From the NCBI RefSeq assembly GCF_025136295.1, contig NZ_CP062788.1, forward strand, positions 1,705,001-1,769,000: 64,000 nucleotides of DNA, in the 5' to 3' direction. The notes beneath the pieces were generated by a model. That model worked only from the letters and a program-made list of their open reading frames with translations. It searched no databases and was not told where the DNA came from. Position 1 is the first letter of the stretch. Each line of letters begins with the position of its first letter. The position numbers and the translations under genes were made by a program. This document shows, one piece after another, positions 42,330-52,125 of the stretch. The DNA is from Aestuariispira ectoiniformans. Its GTDB lineage: Bacteria > Pseudomonadota > Alphaproteobacteria > UBA8366 > Aestuariispiraceae.

Positions 42330-44018
42330 TCAGTCCTTAAAAGGTCTGACCGGCTCGCCTGTGCGCTGCCTCGTCTCCCAGTCCGGCGCAATCCAGACCG
42401 GTGCATTGGACGGAGACAGCATATCCTTGCCCTTGATATGATCGGCGGCCTTTTCGCCCACCATGATCGTCGGCGCGTTCAGGTTGCCGTTCGGGATTGT
42501 CGGGAAGATCGACGAATCCGCCACGCGCAGGCCTTTGATGCCATGGACGCGGGTTTGCGAGTCCACGACCGCCATCTTGTCCTCGCCCATCTTGCAGGTG
42601 CAGGAGGGGTGATAGGCGCTTTCCGCATTGGCGCGGATGAAGGCGTCGATCTCGTCATCCGTTTTGGTATCAAAACCGGGGTTGATTTCATCGCCGCGAT
42701 AGTCGTCAAAGGCGGGCTGTGCGATGATTTCACGGCTGAGGCGGATACAGGCCCGGAAGGCTTCCCGGTCTTCTGCTGCCTCGTTGTAGTTGAACAGGAT
42801 TTCCGGTTTGTCCGATGCATTGCCGGAGCGCACACGTACATGGCCGCGGCTTTTCGGCTTGTTCGGACCCACATGGACCTGGAAGCCGTGGCCGTTGAAG
42901 GCTGCATTGCCGTCATAGCGCATGGCTGCCGGCAGGAAATGATACTGGATGTCCGGCCATTTCAGACCGGCCTTGCTGCGGATAAAGGCTGCGGATTCGA
43001 AGTGGTTGGTGCCGCCCAGGCCGCTTTTGAAGAAGAACCAGCGCGCGCCGATCAGGAATTTGTGGAACCAGTCGAGCTGGCTGTTCAGGGTAATCGGCTT
43101 TTTGCATTTGTACTGGAAATAAACTTCCAGATGGTCCTGCAGATTTTCGCCCACGCCAGGTAGGTCGTGGACCACGTCGATCCCGGCCTTTTTCAGGACG
43201 TCTGACGGGCCAATGCCGGACATCTGCAGGATTTGCGGGGAGCCGATGGAACCGGCGGAGAGGATCACTTCACGATCTGCGCGGGCCTGAAGCGTCTTGC
43301 CTGCGACGCTGTATTCCACACCGACGGCCTTTTTCCCTTCCAGCAAAACCTTGTGGGTCATGGCGCCGGTGACGACCTTCAGGTTCGGGCGGCTCATGGC
43401 GGGTTTCAGATAGGCGTTGGCCGTTGACCATCGCACGCCGTCCTTCACCGTCATGTCCATGCGGCCGAAGCCTTCCTGACGGTAGCCGTTGTAGTCATCG
43501 GTCTTGCCGTAGCCCGCCTGTTCACCGGCCTCGATAAAGGTCTTGTAGAGCGGGTTCTGCATCCTGTTGCCGTTACAGGTATGCAACGGACCGTCCCCGC
43601 CGCGATATTCATCGCCGCCAAAGGCAGATGTTTCGGCCTTCTTGAAATAGGGGAGCACGTCTTTATAGGCCCAGTTCCGGGCGCCATGTTCTTCCCATTC
43701 GTCGAAATCGCAGGCATTGCCACGGACATAGACCATGCCGTTGATGGAGGAGGAACCACCAAGTACCTTGCCGCGCGGGCAATGCATACGGCGGTTGTCC
43801 ATATGGGGTTCCGGCTCGGATTCAAAATGCCAGTTGAATTTGTCCATATTCATCGGAATGGACAGCGCGGTCGGCATCTGGATGAAGATGCTGTTGTCGC
43901 TGCCGCCGAATTCAAGCAGCAGGACCTTGGTCTTCGGGTCTTCCGTCAGACGGTTGGCAATCACGCAGCCCGCCGACCCTGCGCCGACGATTACATAGTC
44001 AAAACGGTCCCCACTCAT
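42330..44018 (-). CDS. betA: Choline dehydrogenase
   Basis: This 562-residue GMC-family flavoenzyme oxidises choline to betaine aldehyde at the inner membrane. The FAD motif [20 protein letters not shown] is at the N-terminus, the GMC signature [20 protein letters not shown] near residue 83, and [18 protein letters not shown] near 255. The catalytic histidine lies in [11 protein letters not shown] near 465. It is the last gene of betI-betB-betA, 26 nt after betB. With ChoXWV it gives uptake and conversion of choline to betaine. Confidence 0.95.
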   Translation of the reverse strand: MSGDRFDYVIVGAGSAGCVIANRLTEDPKTKVLLLEFGGSDNSIFIQMPTALSIPMNMDKFNWHFESEPEPHMDNRRMHCPRGKVLGGSSSINGMVYVRGNACDFDEWEEHGARNWAYKDVLPYFKKAETSAFGGDEYRGGDGPLHTCNGNRMQNPLYKTFIEAGEQAGYGKTDDYNGYRQEGFGRMDMTVKDGVRWSTANAYLKPAMSRPNLKVVTGAMTHKVLLEGKKAVGVEYSVAGKTLQARADREVILSAGSIGSPQILQMSGIGPSDVLKKAGIDVVHDLPGVGENLQDHLEVYFQYKCKKPITLNSQLDWFHKFLIGARWFFFKSGLGGTNHFESAAFIRSKAGLKWPDIQYHFLPAAMRYDGNAAFNGHGFQVHVGPNKPKSRGHVRVRSGNASDKPEILFNYNEAAEDREAFRACIRLSREIIAQPAFDDYRGDEINPGFDTKTDDEIDAFIRANAESAYHPSCTCKMGEDKMAVVDSQTRVHGIKGLRVADSSIFPTIPNGNLNAPTIMVGEKAADHIKGKDMLSPSNAPVWIAPDWETRQRTGEPVRPFKD

Positions 44019-44044
44019 GGCCGAAACTCCTGAAGCAATAAGAC

Positions 44045-45508
44045 TTAGTAGGGGGCGTCGACGTCGCCCATTTCCACATAGACGCTCTTGAGCTGGGTGT
44101 AATGCTCAATAGCCGCCTGGCTGTTCTCGCGTCCGATGCCGGAATGCTTGTAGCCGCCGAAGGGCATTTCGATCGGCGTCAGGTTGTAGTTGTTGATCCA
44201 GCAGGTGCCAGCCTCCAGTTCCGCCACGACGCGGTGACCGCGCATGATGTCCTTGGTGAAGACGCCGGCAGCCAGGCCGAAGTCGGTATCATTGGCGCGG
44301 CGGACGGCTTCCTCTTCCGTCTTGAAGGTCAGGACGGACATGACCGGGCCGAAGATTTCCTCACGGACGATATCCATTTCATCACCGCATTGGGTGAAGA
44401 CGGTGGGCTCTACATAAAAGCCCTTGTCACAGCCATTGGCGGTATAGCGGTTGCCGCCGGTGGCGATCTGTGCGCCCGCCTTTTTACCTGCCTCGATGTA
44501 GCCCAGGACCTTGTTCATATGGTCCTCGGAAATGAGCGAACCCACATGGGTTTCCATATCCATCGGATCGCCGATTTTCATCTTTTCGGTGCGCGAGACC
44601 AGCTTTTCGATGAACTGGTTGTGCACGCTTTCCTCAACGAAAACGCGGGTGCCGTTGGAGCAGATTTCGCCCTGGGTATAGAAGTTGGCGAGCATGGCCG
44701 CGGAAACCGCGTTGTCGAGGTCCGCATCGGCGAAGACGATCAACGGGGACTTGCCGCCCAGTTCCAGCGTCACATGTTTCAGGGTCTCAGACGCGCCCTG
44801 CAGCACTTTCTTGCCGGTGGGGACGCTGCCGGTAAGCGATACCTTGTCCACATCCGGATGGGTGGAGAGCGCCGCACCGACCGGGCCATACCCGTTGACC
44901 ACGTTGAACAGGCCAGCGGGCAGACCAGCCTCGGTATAGATTTCAGCCAGTTTCATTGCGGTCAGTGGCGTCATTTCAGATGGCTTGTAGACCATGGCAT
45001 TGCCGCAGGCGAGCGCGGGGCCGGATTTCCAGCAGGCAATCTGGATTGGATAGTTCCAGGCGCCGATGCCCGCACAAACGCCCAGCGGCTCCCGGCGGGT
45101 GTAGGCGAAAGACCCGCCCAGGTCATAGTGATCGCCTTTCAGCAGGGCGGCAGCACCGGCGAAATATTCGATGCAGTCCGCGCCGGATGCGGCATCCGCC
45201 ACCACGGCTTCCTGTAGAGGTTTGCCGGTGTCGAGGACTTCCAGTTCCGACAGTTCCTGGTTGCGCTCGCGGATCAATGCAACGGCGCGGTTCAGAATGC
45301 GGCCACGTTCTGCGCCGGTTGTCTTGGCCCAGGCTTTCTGTGCCTGCTTTGCGGCCTCAATGGCGCGGTTGACGTCGGCGTCGCTGGCGATTTGTACCTT
45401 GCAGATCACCTCGCCTGTCGCCGGATTGACGTTGTCAAAGGTTTGGCCGGAGGTGGCGTCAACATATTCGCCACCGATGTAAAGCTTCACTTCAGGCAAA
45501 GTCGTCAT
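44045..45508 (-). CDS. betB: Betaine aldehyde dehydrogenase
   Basis: This 487-residue aldehyde dehydrogenase has [12 protein letters not shown] near residue 225, catalytic Glu in [20 protein letters not shown] near 250 and catalytic Cys in [14 protein letters not shown] near 284. It begins [18 protein letters not shown], matching BetB. It oxidises betaine aldehyde to glycine betaine with NAD. It lies 11 nt after betI and 26 nt before betA. Confidence 0.95.
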   Translation of the reverse strand: MTTLPEVKLYIGGEYVDATSGQTFDNVNPATGEVICKVQIASDADVNRAIEAAKQAQKAWAKTTGAERGRILNRAVALIRERNQELSELEVLDTGKPLQEAVVADAASGADCIEYFAGAAALLKGDHYDLGGSFAYTRREPLGVCAGIGAWNYPIQIACWKSGPALACGNAMVYKPSEMTPLTAMKLAEIYTEAGLPAGLFNVVNGYGPVGAALSTHPDVDKVSLTGSVPTGKKVLQGASETLKHVTLELGGKSPLIVFADADLDNAVSAAMLANFYTQGEICSNGTRVFVEESVHNQFIEKLVSRTEKMKIGDPMDMETHVGSLISEDHMNKVLGYIEAGKKAGAQIATGGNRYTANGCDKGFYVEPTVFTQCGDEMDIVREEIFGPVMSVLTFKTEEEAVRRANDTDFGLAAGVFTKDIMRGHRVVAELEAGTCWINNYNLTPIEMPFGGYKHSGIGRENSQAAIEHYTQLKSVYVEMGDVDAPY

Positions 45509-45519
45509 GTCTTCTGTCC

Positions 45520-46107
45520 TTACTGTCCGTAGCGCGCCAGCTGCAGTTCCAGGAAATCAAGCGTTTGGCGGCGCGCGGTTTCAACGGTAACCAATTCGCG
45601 GTTAATCGCGCAGCGAATCCACATGCCGTCCATGAAGACGGCAATTGCCAGGGCGGTCTCAGTCACCTTTTCGGCAGGGATCAGTTTTTTCAGATCCCGG
45701 CGCAGATTGCTCAACACACGGCGTTCGTTAATGCGCTGTAAGCGGCGGAACCGGGCGGAATGCGGCACCTGGGCCCAAAAAGCCAACCATGCCACGCTGG
45801 ATTCCGAACTGAAGAGTTCGTCGGCAAAGTTGGCCTTGATCAGAGTGATGAGCCGCTGGTGCGGATCACTTTGCCTAGCCAGCCCCTGTGCCGTGATTTC
45901 CCGCAAATCCTCAAGCAATTTGCGCATTGTGGCCTCAAGCAGGTCTTCCTTGCCACCGAAATAGTGATGGATGATGCCGGTCGAGACACCAGCCCGTTGG
46001 CTGATCTGTTTGACTGTGGTATTGGCGAAGCCCATCTCGTTGATGGACGCGATCGTCGCTTCGATAAGCTGCTTTCGACGAATCGGCTCCATCCCAAGTT
46101 TCGGCAT
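45520..46107 (-). CDS. betI: Choline-responsive repressor BetI
   Basis: This 195-residue TetR-type protein begins [20 protein letters not shown] and has the helix-turn-helix [20 protein letters not shown] near residue 38-57. This is the near-invariant start of BetI. It represses the bet genes until choline is present. A fitting operator lies 45 nt upstream, so it also controls itself. Confidence 0.95.
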   Translation of the reverse strand: MPKLGMEPIRRKQLIEATIASINEMGFANTTVKQISQRAGVSTGIIHHYFGGKEDLLEATMRKLLEDLREITAQGLARQSDPHQRLITLIKANFADELFSSESSVAWLAFWAQVPHSARFRRLQRINERRVLSNLRRDLKKLIPAEKVTETALAIAVFMDGMWIRCAINRELVTVETARRQTLDFLELQLARYGQ

Positions 46108-46148
46108 CTATCCACTCCCATGTCGCTTTTGGACGACAATATTGATTT

Positions 46149-46171
46149 TTTATTGAACGGTCAATCAATAA
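46149..46171. promoter_or_regulatory. BetI operator candidate
   Basis: The inverted repeat ATTGA-ACGG-TCAAT (46152-46165) in an AT-rich setting, continued by TCAATAA, resembles known BetI sites (TTGATTGAAC...). It lies about 42 nt before the betI start, and a further TTGATT lies at 46142. Confidence 0.7.
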
Positions 46172-46341
46172 TAAATTCTGATAGAAATGTTGTTTTGTTC
46201 ATTTTCGAAAATTTTTTGTTATTTTTCTATATGGGACGGGATAAACTTTGTAAGGTCTGCAGCGGTCGCGCCGGTAACGGGTTACTCCAATGCGAATGGC
46301 TGCTGGTGACCGATGGGACGTTAACATAGGCGGAAGAGATA

Positions 46342-47118
46342 ATGGCGAAACTGGATCAGCGACGGGAAGACATCAAAAAGCTTGTGCAGCAGACTGGGTA
46401 TCTGACCATTGATGCGCTGGCTCATCATTTTGATGTAACCCCGCAGACCATTCGCCGGGACATCAACGAGATGGCCGCCGCGGGCGAGGTTGAGCGTTAT
46501 CACGGCGGCGTCGGTTTCTCCACGAGCACGGAGAACCTGTCCTATGGTACCCGGCAGATGTTGGGGCACGAGGGTAAGCAGTCCATTGCACGGGCGGTGG
46601 CGGCGGATATTCCGGACGGGGCGTCGCTATTCATGAATATCGGCACAACCACGGAAGAGGTTGCCAAGGCGCTGGTGCGGGAACCGAAGAGCCTCCGTAT
46701 TATTACCAACAACCTGAATGTGGCGACGATCTGTGCGGCCAACCCCGATTTTGAGGTGATTGTGGCGGGCGGTGTCGTGCGCACCAGGGATCTGGGGATC
46801 ATCGGGGAGGCAACCATCGACTTTATCAGTCAGTTCCGGGTGGATATCGGGGTGATCGGCATTTCCGGGATCGACACGGATGGCAGCCTTCTGGACTTTG
46901 ATTATCGCGAGGTCCGTGTCGCGCAGGCGATTATTCGCAACAGCCGCAAGGTCGTGCTTTGTGCGGACAGCTCAAAATTCGGCCGCCGCGCAATGGTCCG
47001 CCTCGGGCATCTGAGCGATGTGGACAGCTTCTACACCGACGAAATTCCCGATGCCGACTGGCGTCGCGTCGTGGAGGACGCTGGTGTGGGCTTGCATGAG
47101 GGGCGCCAGCAGGGTTAA
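46342..47118 (+). CDS. DeoR/GlpR family transcriptional regulator
   Basis: This 258-residue protein has the DeoR helix-turn-helix GYLTIDALAHHFDVTPQTIR (residues 19-38) followed by RDINEMAAAGEVERYHGG. The sugar-phosphate-binding domain includes DGASLFMNIGTTTEEVAKAL near 90. It resembles GlpR, the glycerol-3-phosphate regulator, but no glp genes adjoin it. A 12-bp palindrome ATTTTCGAAAAT at 46201-46212 upstream could be an autoregulatory site. It is divergent from betI. Confidence 0.88.
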   Translation: MAKLDQRREDIKKLVQQTGYLTIDALAHHFDVTPQTIRRDINEMAAAGEVERYHGGVGFSTSTENLSYGTRQMLGHEGKQSIARAVAADIPDGASLFMNIGTTTEEVAKALVREPKSLRIITNNLNVATICAANPDFEVIVAGGVVRTRDLGIIGEATIDFISQFRVDIGVIGISGIDTDGSLLDFDYREVRVAQAIIRNSRKVVLCADSSKFGRRAMVRLGHLSDVDSFYTDEIPDADWRRVVEDAGVGLHEGRQQG

Positions 47119-47139
47119 GGCAAGCGATCGGGTAAAGAA

Positions 47140-47171
47140 AAAGGCCTTCAGAGCGGTCCCTGAAGGCCTTT
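47140..47171. terminator. Bidirectional terminator between the DeoR gene and tRNA-Thr
   Basis: A 12-bp stem (AAAGGCCTTCAG, 47140-47151, with 47160-47171) has an 8-nt loop. On the minus strand TTTTTCTTT follows and ends the tRNA transcript; the plus-strand tail is shorter. Confidence 0.88.
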
Positions 47172-47172
47172 A

Positions 47173-47247
47173 TGGTGCCGCGGAGGTGAATTGAACACCC
47201 GACCCCACCCTTACCAAGGGTGTGCTCTACCCCTGAGCTACCGCGGC
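47173..47247 (-). tRNA. tRNA-Thr, anticodon GGT
   Basis: Minus strand, 75 nt including an encoded CCA. The acceptor stem GCCGCGG pairs with CCGCGGC. The D arm is GCTC-AGGGGTA-GAGC. The anticodon stem CACCC/GGGTG encloses TTGGTAA, giving anticodon GGT. The T arm GGGTG-TTCAATT-CACCT is complete. Confidence 0.97.
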
Positions 47248-47437
47248 TTGTCTTGACGGGCGGCTATATGCCACACGGACCTAGGGTATGCAAGAGCCGA
47301 TTTTCATTTTTTTATAATACAGGCAAACGAACAAAATTTCGCTTTAAAAAGCGGGGGTTCTTAGTATCAGTTGCCTTTCGGTGCGCAATATATAGTATGA
47401 AGCTGATCGTAATTTCTGAACGTAGTCATCTGCTCTC

Positions 47438-47590
47438 ATGTCCACGAAAACTCCTATGTCCAAGCCTGAAAAAGAAGCGGAAAAACAGGCGCGCCTTGCC
47501 GCAAAACTTCGGGAAAACCTGCGTAAGCGCAAGCAGCAGGTTCGCGGACGGGACAGTGTTGACAGTGGCGATGCCAAGGGGCGGGAATAA
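47438..47590 (+). CDS. Small basic 50-residue protein upstream of dcd-murA
   Basis: The frame begins MSTKTPMSKPEKEAEKQARL and continues with a Lys/Arg-rich helix (AAKLRENLRKRKQQVRGR), then an acidic tail. Similar short basic proteins are, from memory, often found next to murA in Alphaproteobacteria. The composition is protein-like rather than random. A second ATG at 47456 is possible. Function is unknown; RNA or ribosome binding would suit the charge. Confidence 0.6.
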   Translation: MSTKTPMSKPEKEAEKQARLAAKLRENLRKRKQQVRGRDSVDSGDAKGRE

Positions 47591-47722
47591 TCGGAAACGG
47601 ATATGTCCCGCGAATGCCGGGAAACGGTCATAATGTCGCCTTGTGCGGGCGATTGGGTGAGAAACGAATTGGGAACCGGTTCACCGGTTGTCTTGCTGAA
47701 GTAAGAGGGTAAGGGGTCAGCC

Positions 47723-48277
47723 ATGTCCATCATGCCGGATCACTGGATACGCGAACAGGCGCTCGAGAATGGAATGATCGAGCCCTTTGTCGACACTCAA
47801 AAACGCGAGGGGATGATCTCCTACGGTGTGTCTTCCTACGGGTATGACGCACGTGTGTCGGACGAATTCATGATATTCACCAATGTGGATAATGCGATCG
47901 TCGATCCCAAGGAGTTTTCCAGCCAGACCTTTGTGGAGCGGAAAACTGATGTCTGCATCATTCCGCCCAACTCTTTCGTTCTGGCTCGTACCGTGGAGTT
48001 TTTCCGCATCCCGCGGGATACGCTGGTGATTTGCCTGGGCAAATCGACCTACGCGCGTTGCGGCATCATCGTCAATGTGACGCCGTTGGAGCCCGAATGG
48101 GAAGGGCATGTGACGCTGGAGTTTTCCAACACCACGCCACTGCCGGCCAAGATTTATGCCAATGAAGGGGCCTGTCAGTTCCTGTTCTTTAAGGGTGACA
48201 TGCCGCCGGAGGTCTCTTACAAGGACCGCGCTGGCAAATATATGGGCCAACGTGGAGTGACGTTGCCGCGCCTGTAA
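47723..48277 (+). CDS. dcd: dCTP deaminase
   Basis: This 184-residue enzyme deaminates dCTP to dUTP for thymidylate synthesis. [13 protein letters not shown] near residue 37, the catalytic Ser/Arg region [10 protein letters not shown] near 108, catalytic Glu in [17 protein letters not shown] near 128-140, and the nucleotide-binding tail [12 protein letters not shown] are all in place. It precedes murA by about 105 nt. Confidence 0.96.
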   Translation: MSIMPDHWIREQALENGMIEPFVDTQKREGMISYGVSSYGYDARVSDEFMIFTNVDNAIVDPKEFSSQTFVERKTDVCIIPPNSFVLARTVEFFRIPRDTLVICLGKSTYARCGIIVNVTPLEPEWEGHVTLEFSNTTPLPAKIYANEGACQFLFFKGDMPPEVSYKDRAGKYMGQRGVTLPRL

Positions 48278-48382
48278 TCCGGGTCGGCAGTCGGCTGCCA
48301 AAGACTTCAACAGACAAGACAGGGGCTGTTCCGCCTCTGGGAACCGCTTCCCGCCGCAGGAAGATTACGGAGGAATTCGGGT

Positions 48383-49675
48383 ATGGATAAAATTGCAATT
48401 CGCGGCGGTAATCGTTTGTCGGGTCGCGTGCGTGTCGGGGGGGCGAAGAACGCCGCACTGCCGCTCATGTGCGCAAGCTTGCTGACAGAAGGCACCCTGA
48501 CCCTGTCCAATCTGCCGCGTCTGGCGGACATCACCACACTCATGCGCCTGCTGGTGCAGCATGGGGTGGAGATGAATATGGACGGCGATGAAAGTTGCCG
48601 TGCGGCCGGACGCCAGGGCCTGACCATCGGCATGGACGCGACCGGGGTGAACAACACGACCGCCCCCTATGATCTTGTTCGAAAGATGCGTGCGAGTGTT
48701 CTGGTTCTGGGGCCGTTGCTGGCGCGTTTCGGCAATGCACGGGTTTCCCTGCCTGGTGGTTGCGCCATCGGTACGCGACCGGTCGACCTTCACCTGAAAG
48801 GGTTGCAGCATCTGGGCGCGGAAATCGACCTGGATCAGGGCTATATCGTTGCCAAGGCACCCAACGGGCTGCAGGGCGGTGAGGTGGTGTTCCCCTTTGT
48901 TTCTGTAGGGGCGACGGAAAACCTGATGATGGCGGCGACGCTGGCCAAGGGAACGACGCGCCTGGTCAACGCGGCGCGCGAACCGGAGGTTACCGATCTG
49001 GGCGAATGCCTGATCAGGATGGGGGCGAAAATCTCCGGTCTGGGCACCGATACGCTGGAAATTGAAGGCGTTTCAGGTCTGCATGGTGCGGAACATCCCG
49101 TTATCCCCGACCGTATCGAAACGGCCAGCCTTGCCATGGCGGCAGCCGTGACCCGTGGTGAAATTGACCTGATTGATGCCCGCCCGGATCATCTGGGCTC
49201 GGCAATCGAGGCAATGGAAGCGGCAGGTATCAACTTCTCTCCGATTGAGGGCGGTCTGCGTGTTTCCTGCAACGAGCTGGTGGGGACCGATGTCATGACG
49301 GAACCCTATCCCGGTTTTCCGACCGACCTGCAGGCACAGATGATGGCTTTGCTGACGACGGCAAGCGGGGCCTCGATGATCACCGAGTCGATTTTCGAAA
49401 ACCGTTTCATGCATGTGCCGGAATTGATGCGCATGGGGGCGAATATAAATCTGCATGGGCGCTCTGCCATGGTTCGCGGGGTGGAAAGGCTGACCGGGGC
49501 GGAAGTCATGGCAACGGATTTGCGTGCCTCAATGTCGCTGGTGATCGCAGGTTTGGCCGCAGAGGGTGAAACACTGGTCAATCGTGTGTATCATCTTGAT
49601 CGCGGCTATGAGCGTCTGGAAGAAAAGCTTTCGGCCTGCGGTGCGGATATCACCCGCATCAAAGAACAATCGTAA
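48383..49675 (+). CDS. murA: UDP-N-acetylglucosamine 1-carboxyvinyltransferase
   Basis: This 430-residue enzyme performs the first committed step of peptidoglycan synthesis, adding enolpyruvate to UDP-GlcNAc. It begins [16 protein letters not shown] with [11 protein letters not shown] following. The fosfomycin-sensitive cysteine is Cys127 in [18 protein letters not shown], and the cap KDRIE-like region is [11 protein letters not shown] near 238. AGGAA precedes the ATG. It is followed 24 nt later by the DUF2948 gene. Confidence 0.96.
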   Translation: MDKIAIRGGNRLSGRVRVGGAKNAALPLMCASLLTEGTLTLSNLPRLADITTLMRLLVQHGVEMNMDGDESCRAAGRQGLTIGMDATGVNNTTAPYDLVRKMRASVLVLGPLLARFGNARVSLPGGCAIGTRPVDLHLKGLQHLGAEIDLDQGYIVAKAPNGLQGGEVVFPFVSVGATENLMMAATLAKGTTRLVNAAREPEVTDLGECLIRMGAKISGLGTDTLEIEGVSGLHGAEHPVIPDRIETASLAMAAAVTRGEIDLIDARPDHLGSAIEAMEAAGINFSPIEGGLRVSCNELVGTDVMTEPYPGFPTDLQAQMMALLTTASGASMITESIFENRFMHVPELMRMGANINLHGRSAMVRGVERLTGAEVMATDLRASMSLVIAGLAAEGETLVNRVYHLDRGYERLEEKLSACGADITRIKEQS

Positions 49676-49699
49676 CGTTGCTTCAGTCACGGGCTTGGT

Positions 49700-50161
49700 A
49701 TGACGAAACAACATGAACCGCTGAAGATTCTGGCGCAGGATCTTGAAGATTTGTCTGTCGTGTCCTCCATGCTGCAGGATGCGCTGGTGCCATTGGCCGA
49801 TATCTCTTTCCTGAAAGACGACGGTCAGTTCGTGCTGGCGCTGAACCGTTTCTGCTGGGAAGACAAGGCCTCAAACGGCGACGATGGGCCTTTCAGCCGG
49901 ACGCTGGCGGGGCTGCGTTTCGACCATGTCAGTCAGGTCGGCTATCGGGGGCTGGAACGCGGACGGGTCGATGCCGTTCATGAGCTTCTGACCATTGCCT
50001 ATGATCCGGGTGAGGCAGGGGAAAAAGGTCAGGTCGTCCTCCATTTTGCAGGTGGTGGCGCTATTCGCCTTGTGGTCGATAAGCTGGCTTGCGCGCTGGA
50101 AGATCTGGGTGAGGCCTGGCCGACGCAATGGCTGCCTGAGCACGACGAGGCGGGACGTTAG
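49700..50161 (+). CDS. DUF2948 family protein
   Basis: This 153-residue protein matches DUF2948: LKILAQDLEDLSVVSSMLQD near residue 8, RFCWEDK near 50, LRFDHVSQVGYRGL near 71 and the C-terminal ALEDLGEAWPT. In many Alphaproteobacteria it sits between murA and hisD, as the murA neighbour here does. Its function is unknown. Its stop overlaps that of the convergent MarR gene by 4 bp. Confidence 0.88.
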   Translation: MTKQHEPLKILAQDLEDLSVVSSMLQDALVPLADISFLKDDGQFVLALNRFCWEDKASNGDDGPFSRTLAGLRFDHVSQVGYRGLERGRVDAVHELLTIAYDPGEAGEKGQVVLHFAGGGAIRLVVDKLACALEDLGEAWPTQWLPEHDEAGR

Positions 50162-50628
50162 GCGTCCTGCTCCCGCATTTCTTCAACGCGTTCCGACAAT
50201 TTGTTCAGGATGCGGTCCATGGCGGCCCTGTCCTCATCGTCGAGACCCGACATCAAGTCACTTTCCCAGGCAAGGGCCATTGGTGTGATCTTGGCGTAAA
50301 TCCGTTTGCCGCGCGTGCTGAGCTTCAGAATAAGCAGGCGGTTGTCACGCGGATCGGTTTCGCGGGTGATCAGTCCTGCATCCAGAAGGCGGCTGACGGC
50401 CCGGCTGACCTTTGCCTTGTCCATGCGCCCGCGTTCCGCAATCAGATTGGACGACAGGGGGGAATGCCGTCCCAAAATGGCCATCACGCGCCATTCCGGA
50501 ATTGATATGCCAAAGCGTTCCTGGTAGATGCCAGCCAATGTCTGACTGATGCGGTTTGTCAGAATTGAAAGGCGATAGGGCAGAAAGTTTTCCAGAACCA
50601 GATCGCCGGGCGCGTGATTGTCTGTCAT
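50158..50628 (-). CDS. MarR family transcriptional regulator
   Basis: This 156-residue winged-helix protein has LSSNLIAERGRMDKAKVSRAV near residue 58, LLDAGLITRETDPRDNRLLI near 82 and a dimerising helix LPYRLSILTNRISQTL near 12, all typical of MarR. The effector and targets are unknown. No obvious target is divergently placed; the upstream 70 nt contain only a short candidate ORF of the DoxX unit. Confidence 0.9.
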   Translation of the reverse strand: MTDNHAPGDLVLENFLPYRLSILTNRISQTLAGIYQERFGISIPEWRVMAILGRHSPLSSNLIAERGRMDKAKVSRAVSRLLDAGLITRETDPRDNRLLILKLSTRGKRIYAKITPMALAWESDLMSGLDDEDRAAMDRILNKLSERVEEMREQDA

Positions 50629-50700
50629 AGGCGTCCACTTGTATTGTTTCTTCTGAAACGAGCGTTATCTTATGGGCCCGCCTCCAAAACCACAAGTCTG

Positions 50701-50781
50701 CTATGGCCTCCACAATCCGCGGCGGGTGAATAAGGTTATGGCGGCGGCCGTCAGGGCGACCGCCGCCAGCAGATAATTCAC
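50701..50781 (-). CDS. Candidate 26-residue membrane peptide coupled to the DoxX gene
   Basis: A GTG overlaps the DoxX stop codon and opens a frame encoding NYLLAAVALTAAAITLF followed by TRRGLWRP. That is one membrane-length hydrophobic stretch with a positive C-terminal end. The 1-nt-register overlap with the DoxX stop favours translational coupling. It is short enough to be chance; no homologue is recalled. Confidence 0.3.
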   Translation of the reverse strand: MNYLLAAVALTAAAITLFTRRGLWRP

Positions 50782-51287
50782 AATGTATTTTCGCGGAGTG
50801 AGGATGTCTTGTAGACACCTGCCGCATAGAGCGCCCAGATCACGAAGACGGGTTGGAAAAAGGGTCGGCTCCAGTAATACCAGGGACCGAAGTCCAGTCC
50901 GGCCACATGACTGCCGGTAACGGCCACGTTAATGTTGGCAATGACCATCACGCATAAAAGGACGGCCAGTCCTACCCCGGCCCAGCCGCGAAGATTAGGC
51001 AATCCAAGTCGTTGATAGACCCGCAGCGGCAGAAGCAGGCCGACAGCGCCTGCAATCTCAAGGCCGCCCGTCAGCCAGACCAATTCAAAAGCATAGTTTT
51101 CCAGCAGGTCCGGCATCATGGGAACATAGCGGGTCGCCCCGCTCATGAAGTGATCAAGGCCGGTATAGAGAAAGGCGCAACCCATACCAAGACGCATTGC
51201 GTCACGGAGAGGGAGGCGGCGTTTGAAAAGACGGCCCGCTGCATAGGCAATCAGGCTCAAAAGGGTGAGGAGGATAAGGAAGCTCAT
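50778..51287 (-). CDS. DoxX-like small membrane protein
   Basis: The protein of about 169 residues has four predicted membrane segments: SFLILLTLLSLIAYAAG; GMGCAFLYTGLDHFMSG; VWLTGGLEIAGAVGLLL; AGVGLAVLLCVMVIANINVA. GLDHF and GLEIAGAVGLL are characteristic of DoxX-type proteins, whose function is poorly defined. Start at 51287 with GGTGA upstream is preferred over the longer frame, which would run through the operator region. It is divergent from a TetR gene that probably represses it. Confidence 0.82.
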   Translation of the reverse strand: MSFLILLTLLSLIAYAAGRLFKRRLPLRDAMRLGMGCAFLYTGLDHFMSGATRYVPMMPDLLENYAFELVWLTGGLEIAGAVGLLLPLRVYQRLGLPNLRGWAGVGLAVLLCVMVIANINVAVTGSHVAGLDFGPWYYWSRPFFQPVFVIWALYAAGVYKTSSLRENTL

Positions 51288-51308
51288 GGTGGTCACCATA
51301 ATTGTGAA

Positions 51309-51323
51309 GTTTACAGTGTAAAC
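51309..51323. promoter_or_regulatory. Palindrome GTTTACAGTGTAAAC, candidate TetR operator
   Basis: A perfect 7-bp inverted repeat with a single central base lies in the 100-bp gap between the divergent DoxX and TetR genes. A related half-site, GTTTACGTTG, follows at 51336. The pattern matches operators of TetR proteins that control a divergent neighbour. Confidence 0.65.
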
Positions 51324-51387
51324 ATTATCGAATATGTTTACGTTGTCAACTTCGATCTCTATGATTGCGTCAGCGAGAGAGGATTGC

Positions 51388-51969
51388 ATGACCGAAAAAG
51401 ACCCCTATCACCACGGAGACCTGAGGAACGCCTTGCTGGCAGCGGCGCGTGAAATTCTGGACGAGGCCGGTGTAAGCGGTCTTAGCCTGCGGGCGGTGGC
51501 GCGGCGTGCAGGGGTGTCGCAAACAGCGCCATACCGGCATTTCAAAGATAAGGCGGCGCTGATCGCAGCGATTGCGACGGACGGTTTTCTGGTGTTGAAG
51601 GATACTTTGGAAGCGGCTTCGGACGAAGGTCAGGAGGGAGAAGGCCTCCATTCGCTTGGGCGGGCCTATGTAAATTTCGCCCGTAAGAATACGGGGCTTT
51701 ACCGTTTGATGTTCGGGCCGGAGATCGGGCAGGTAGACCGGGATGATGCCTATTGGCACGCCAGTCGCGGGACCTATGATCTGTTGGCTGGGGGACTGCC
51801 GCCGGACCGGGGGGACGAGGCAGGTGACAGACGGGCGAAGGCGCTGGCGGCCTGGTCGCTGGTCCATGGGTTGGCAATGTTGATTTTGGACGGGCAGGTG
51901 GACCTTGCAGCGGACACTGACGTGGATGGATTGATTGATCAGGTCCTGCAACGCGGGGGCATGGTGTAG
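51388..51969 (+). CDS. TetR/AcrR family transcriptional regulator
   Basis: This 193-residue protein has the helix-turn-helix LRAVARRAGVSQTAPYRHFK near residue 32-51 after YHHGDLRNALLAAAREIL. The C-terminal half matches the WHG subgroup (AYVNFARKNTGLYRLMFGPE near 93). Start at 51388 fits the family's N-terminus. It likely represses the divergent DoxX gene and itself through the palindrome at 51309. Confidence 0.9.
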   Translation: MTEKDPYHHGDLRNALLAAAREILDEAGVSGLSLRAVARRAGVSQTAPYRHFKDKAALIAAIATDGFLVLKDTLEAASDEGQEGEGLHSLGRAYVNFARKNTGLYRLMFGPEIGQVDRDDAYWHASRGTYDLLAGGLPPDRGDEAGDRRAKALAAWSLVHGLAMLILDGQVDLAADTDVDGLIDQVLQRGGMV

Positions 51970-52125
51970 GTTGCTGTGGATTGCCTGTTTTCTATCCTGT
52001 ATTGAAAAATATCGAGGCCATCAACTTCTGTTAACCTTGAGGCTGTAAACTTGCATTTGTCAGGTCTGGAATATGGGCCGGACAAGACAATTTCTTTTCT
52101 GTCGGCCTGTGGAATGGAGAGCGGC

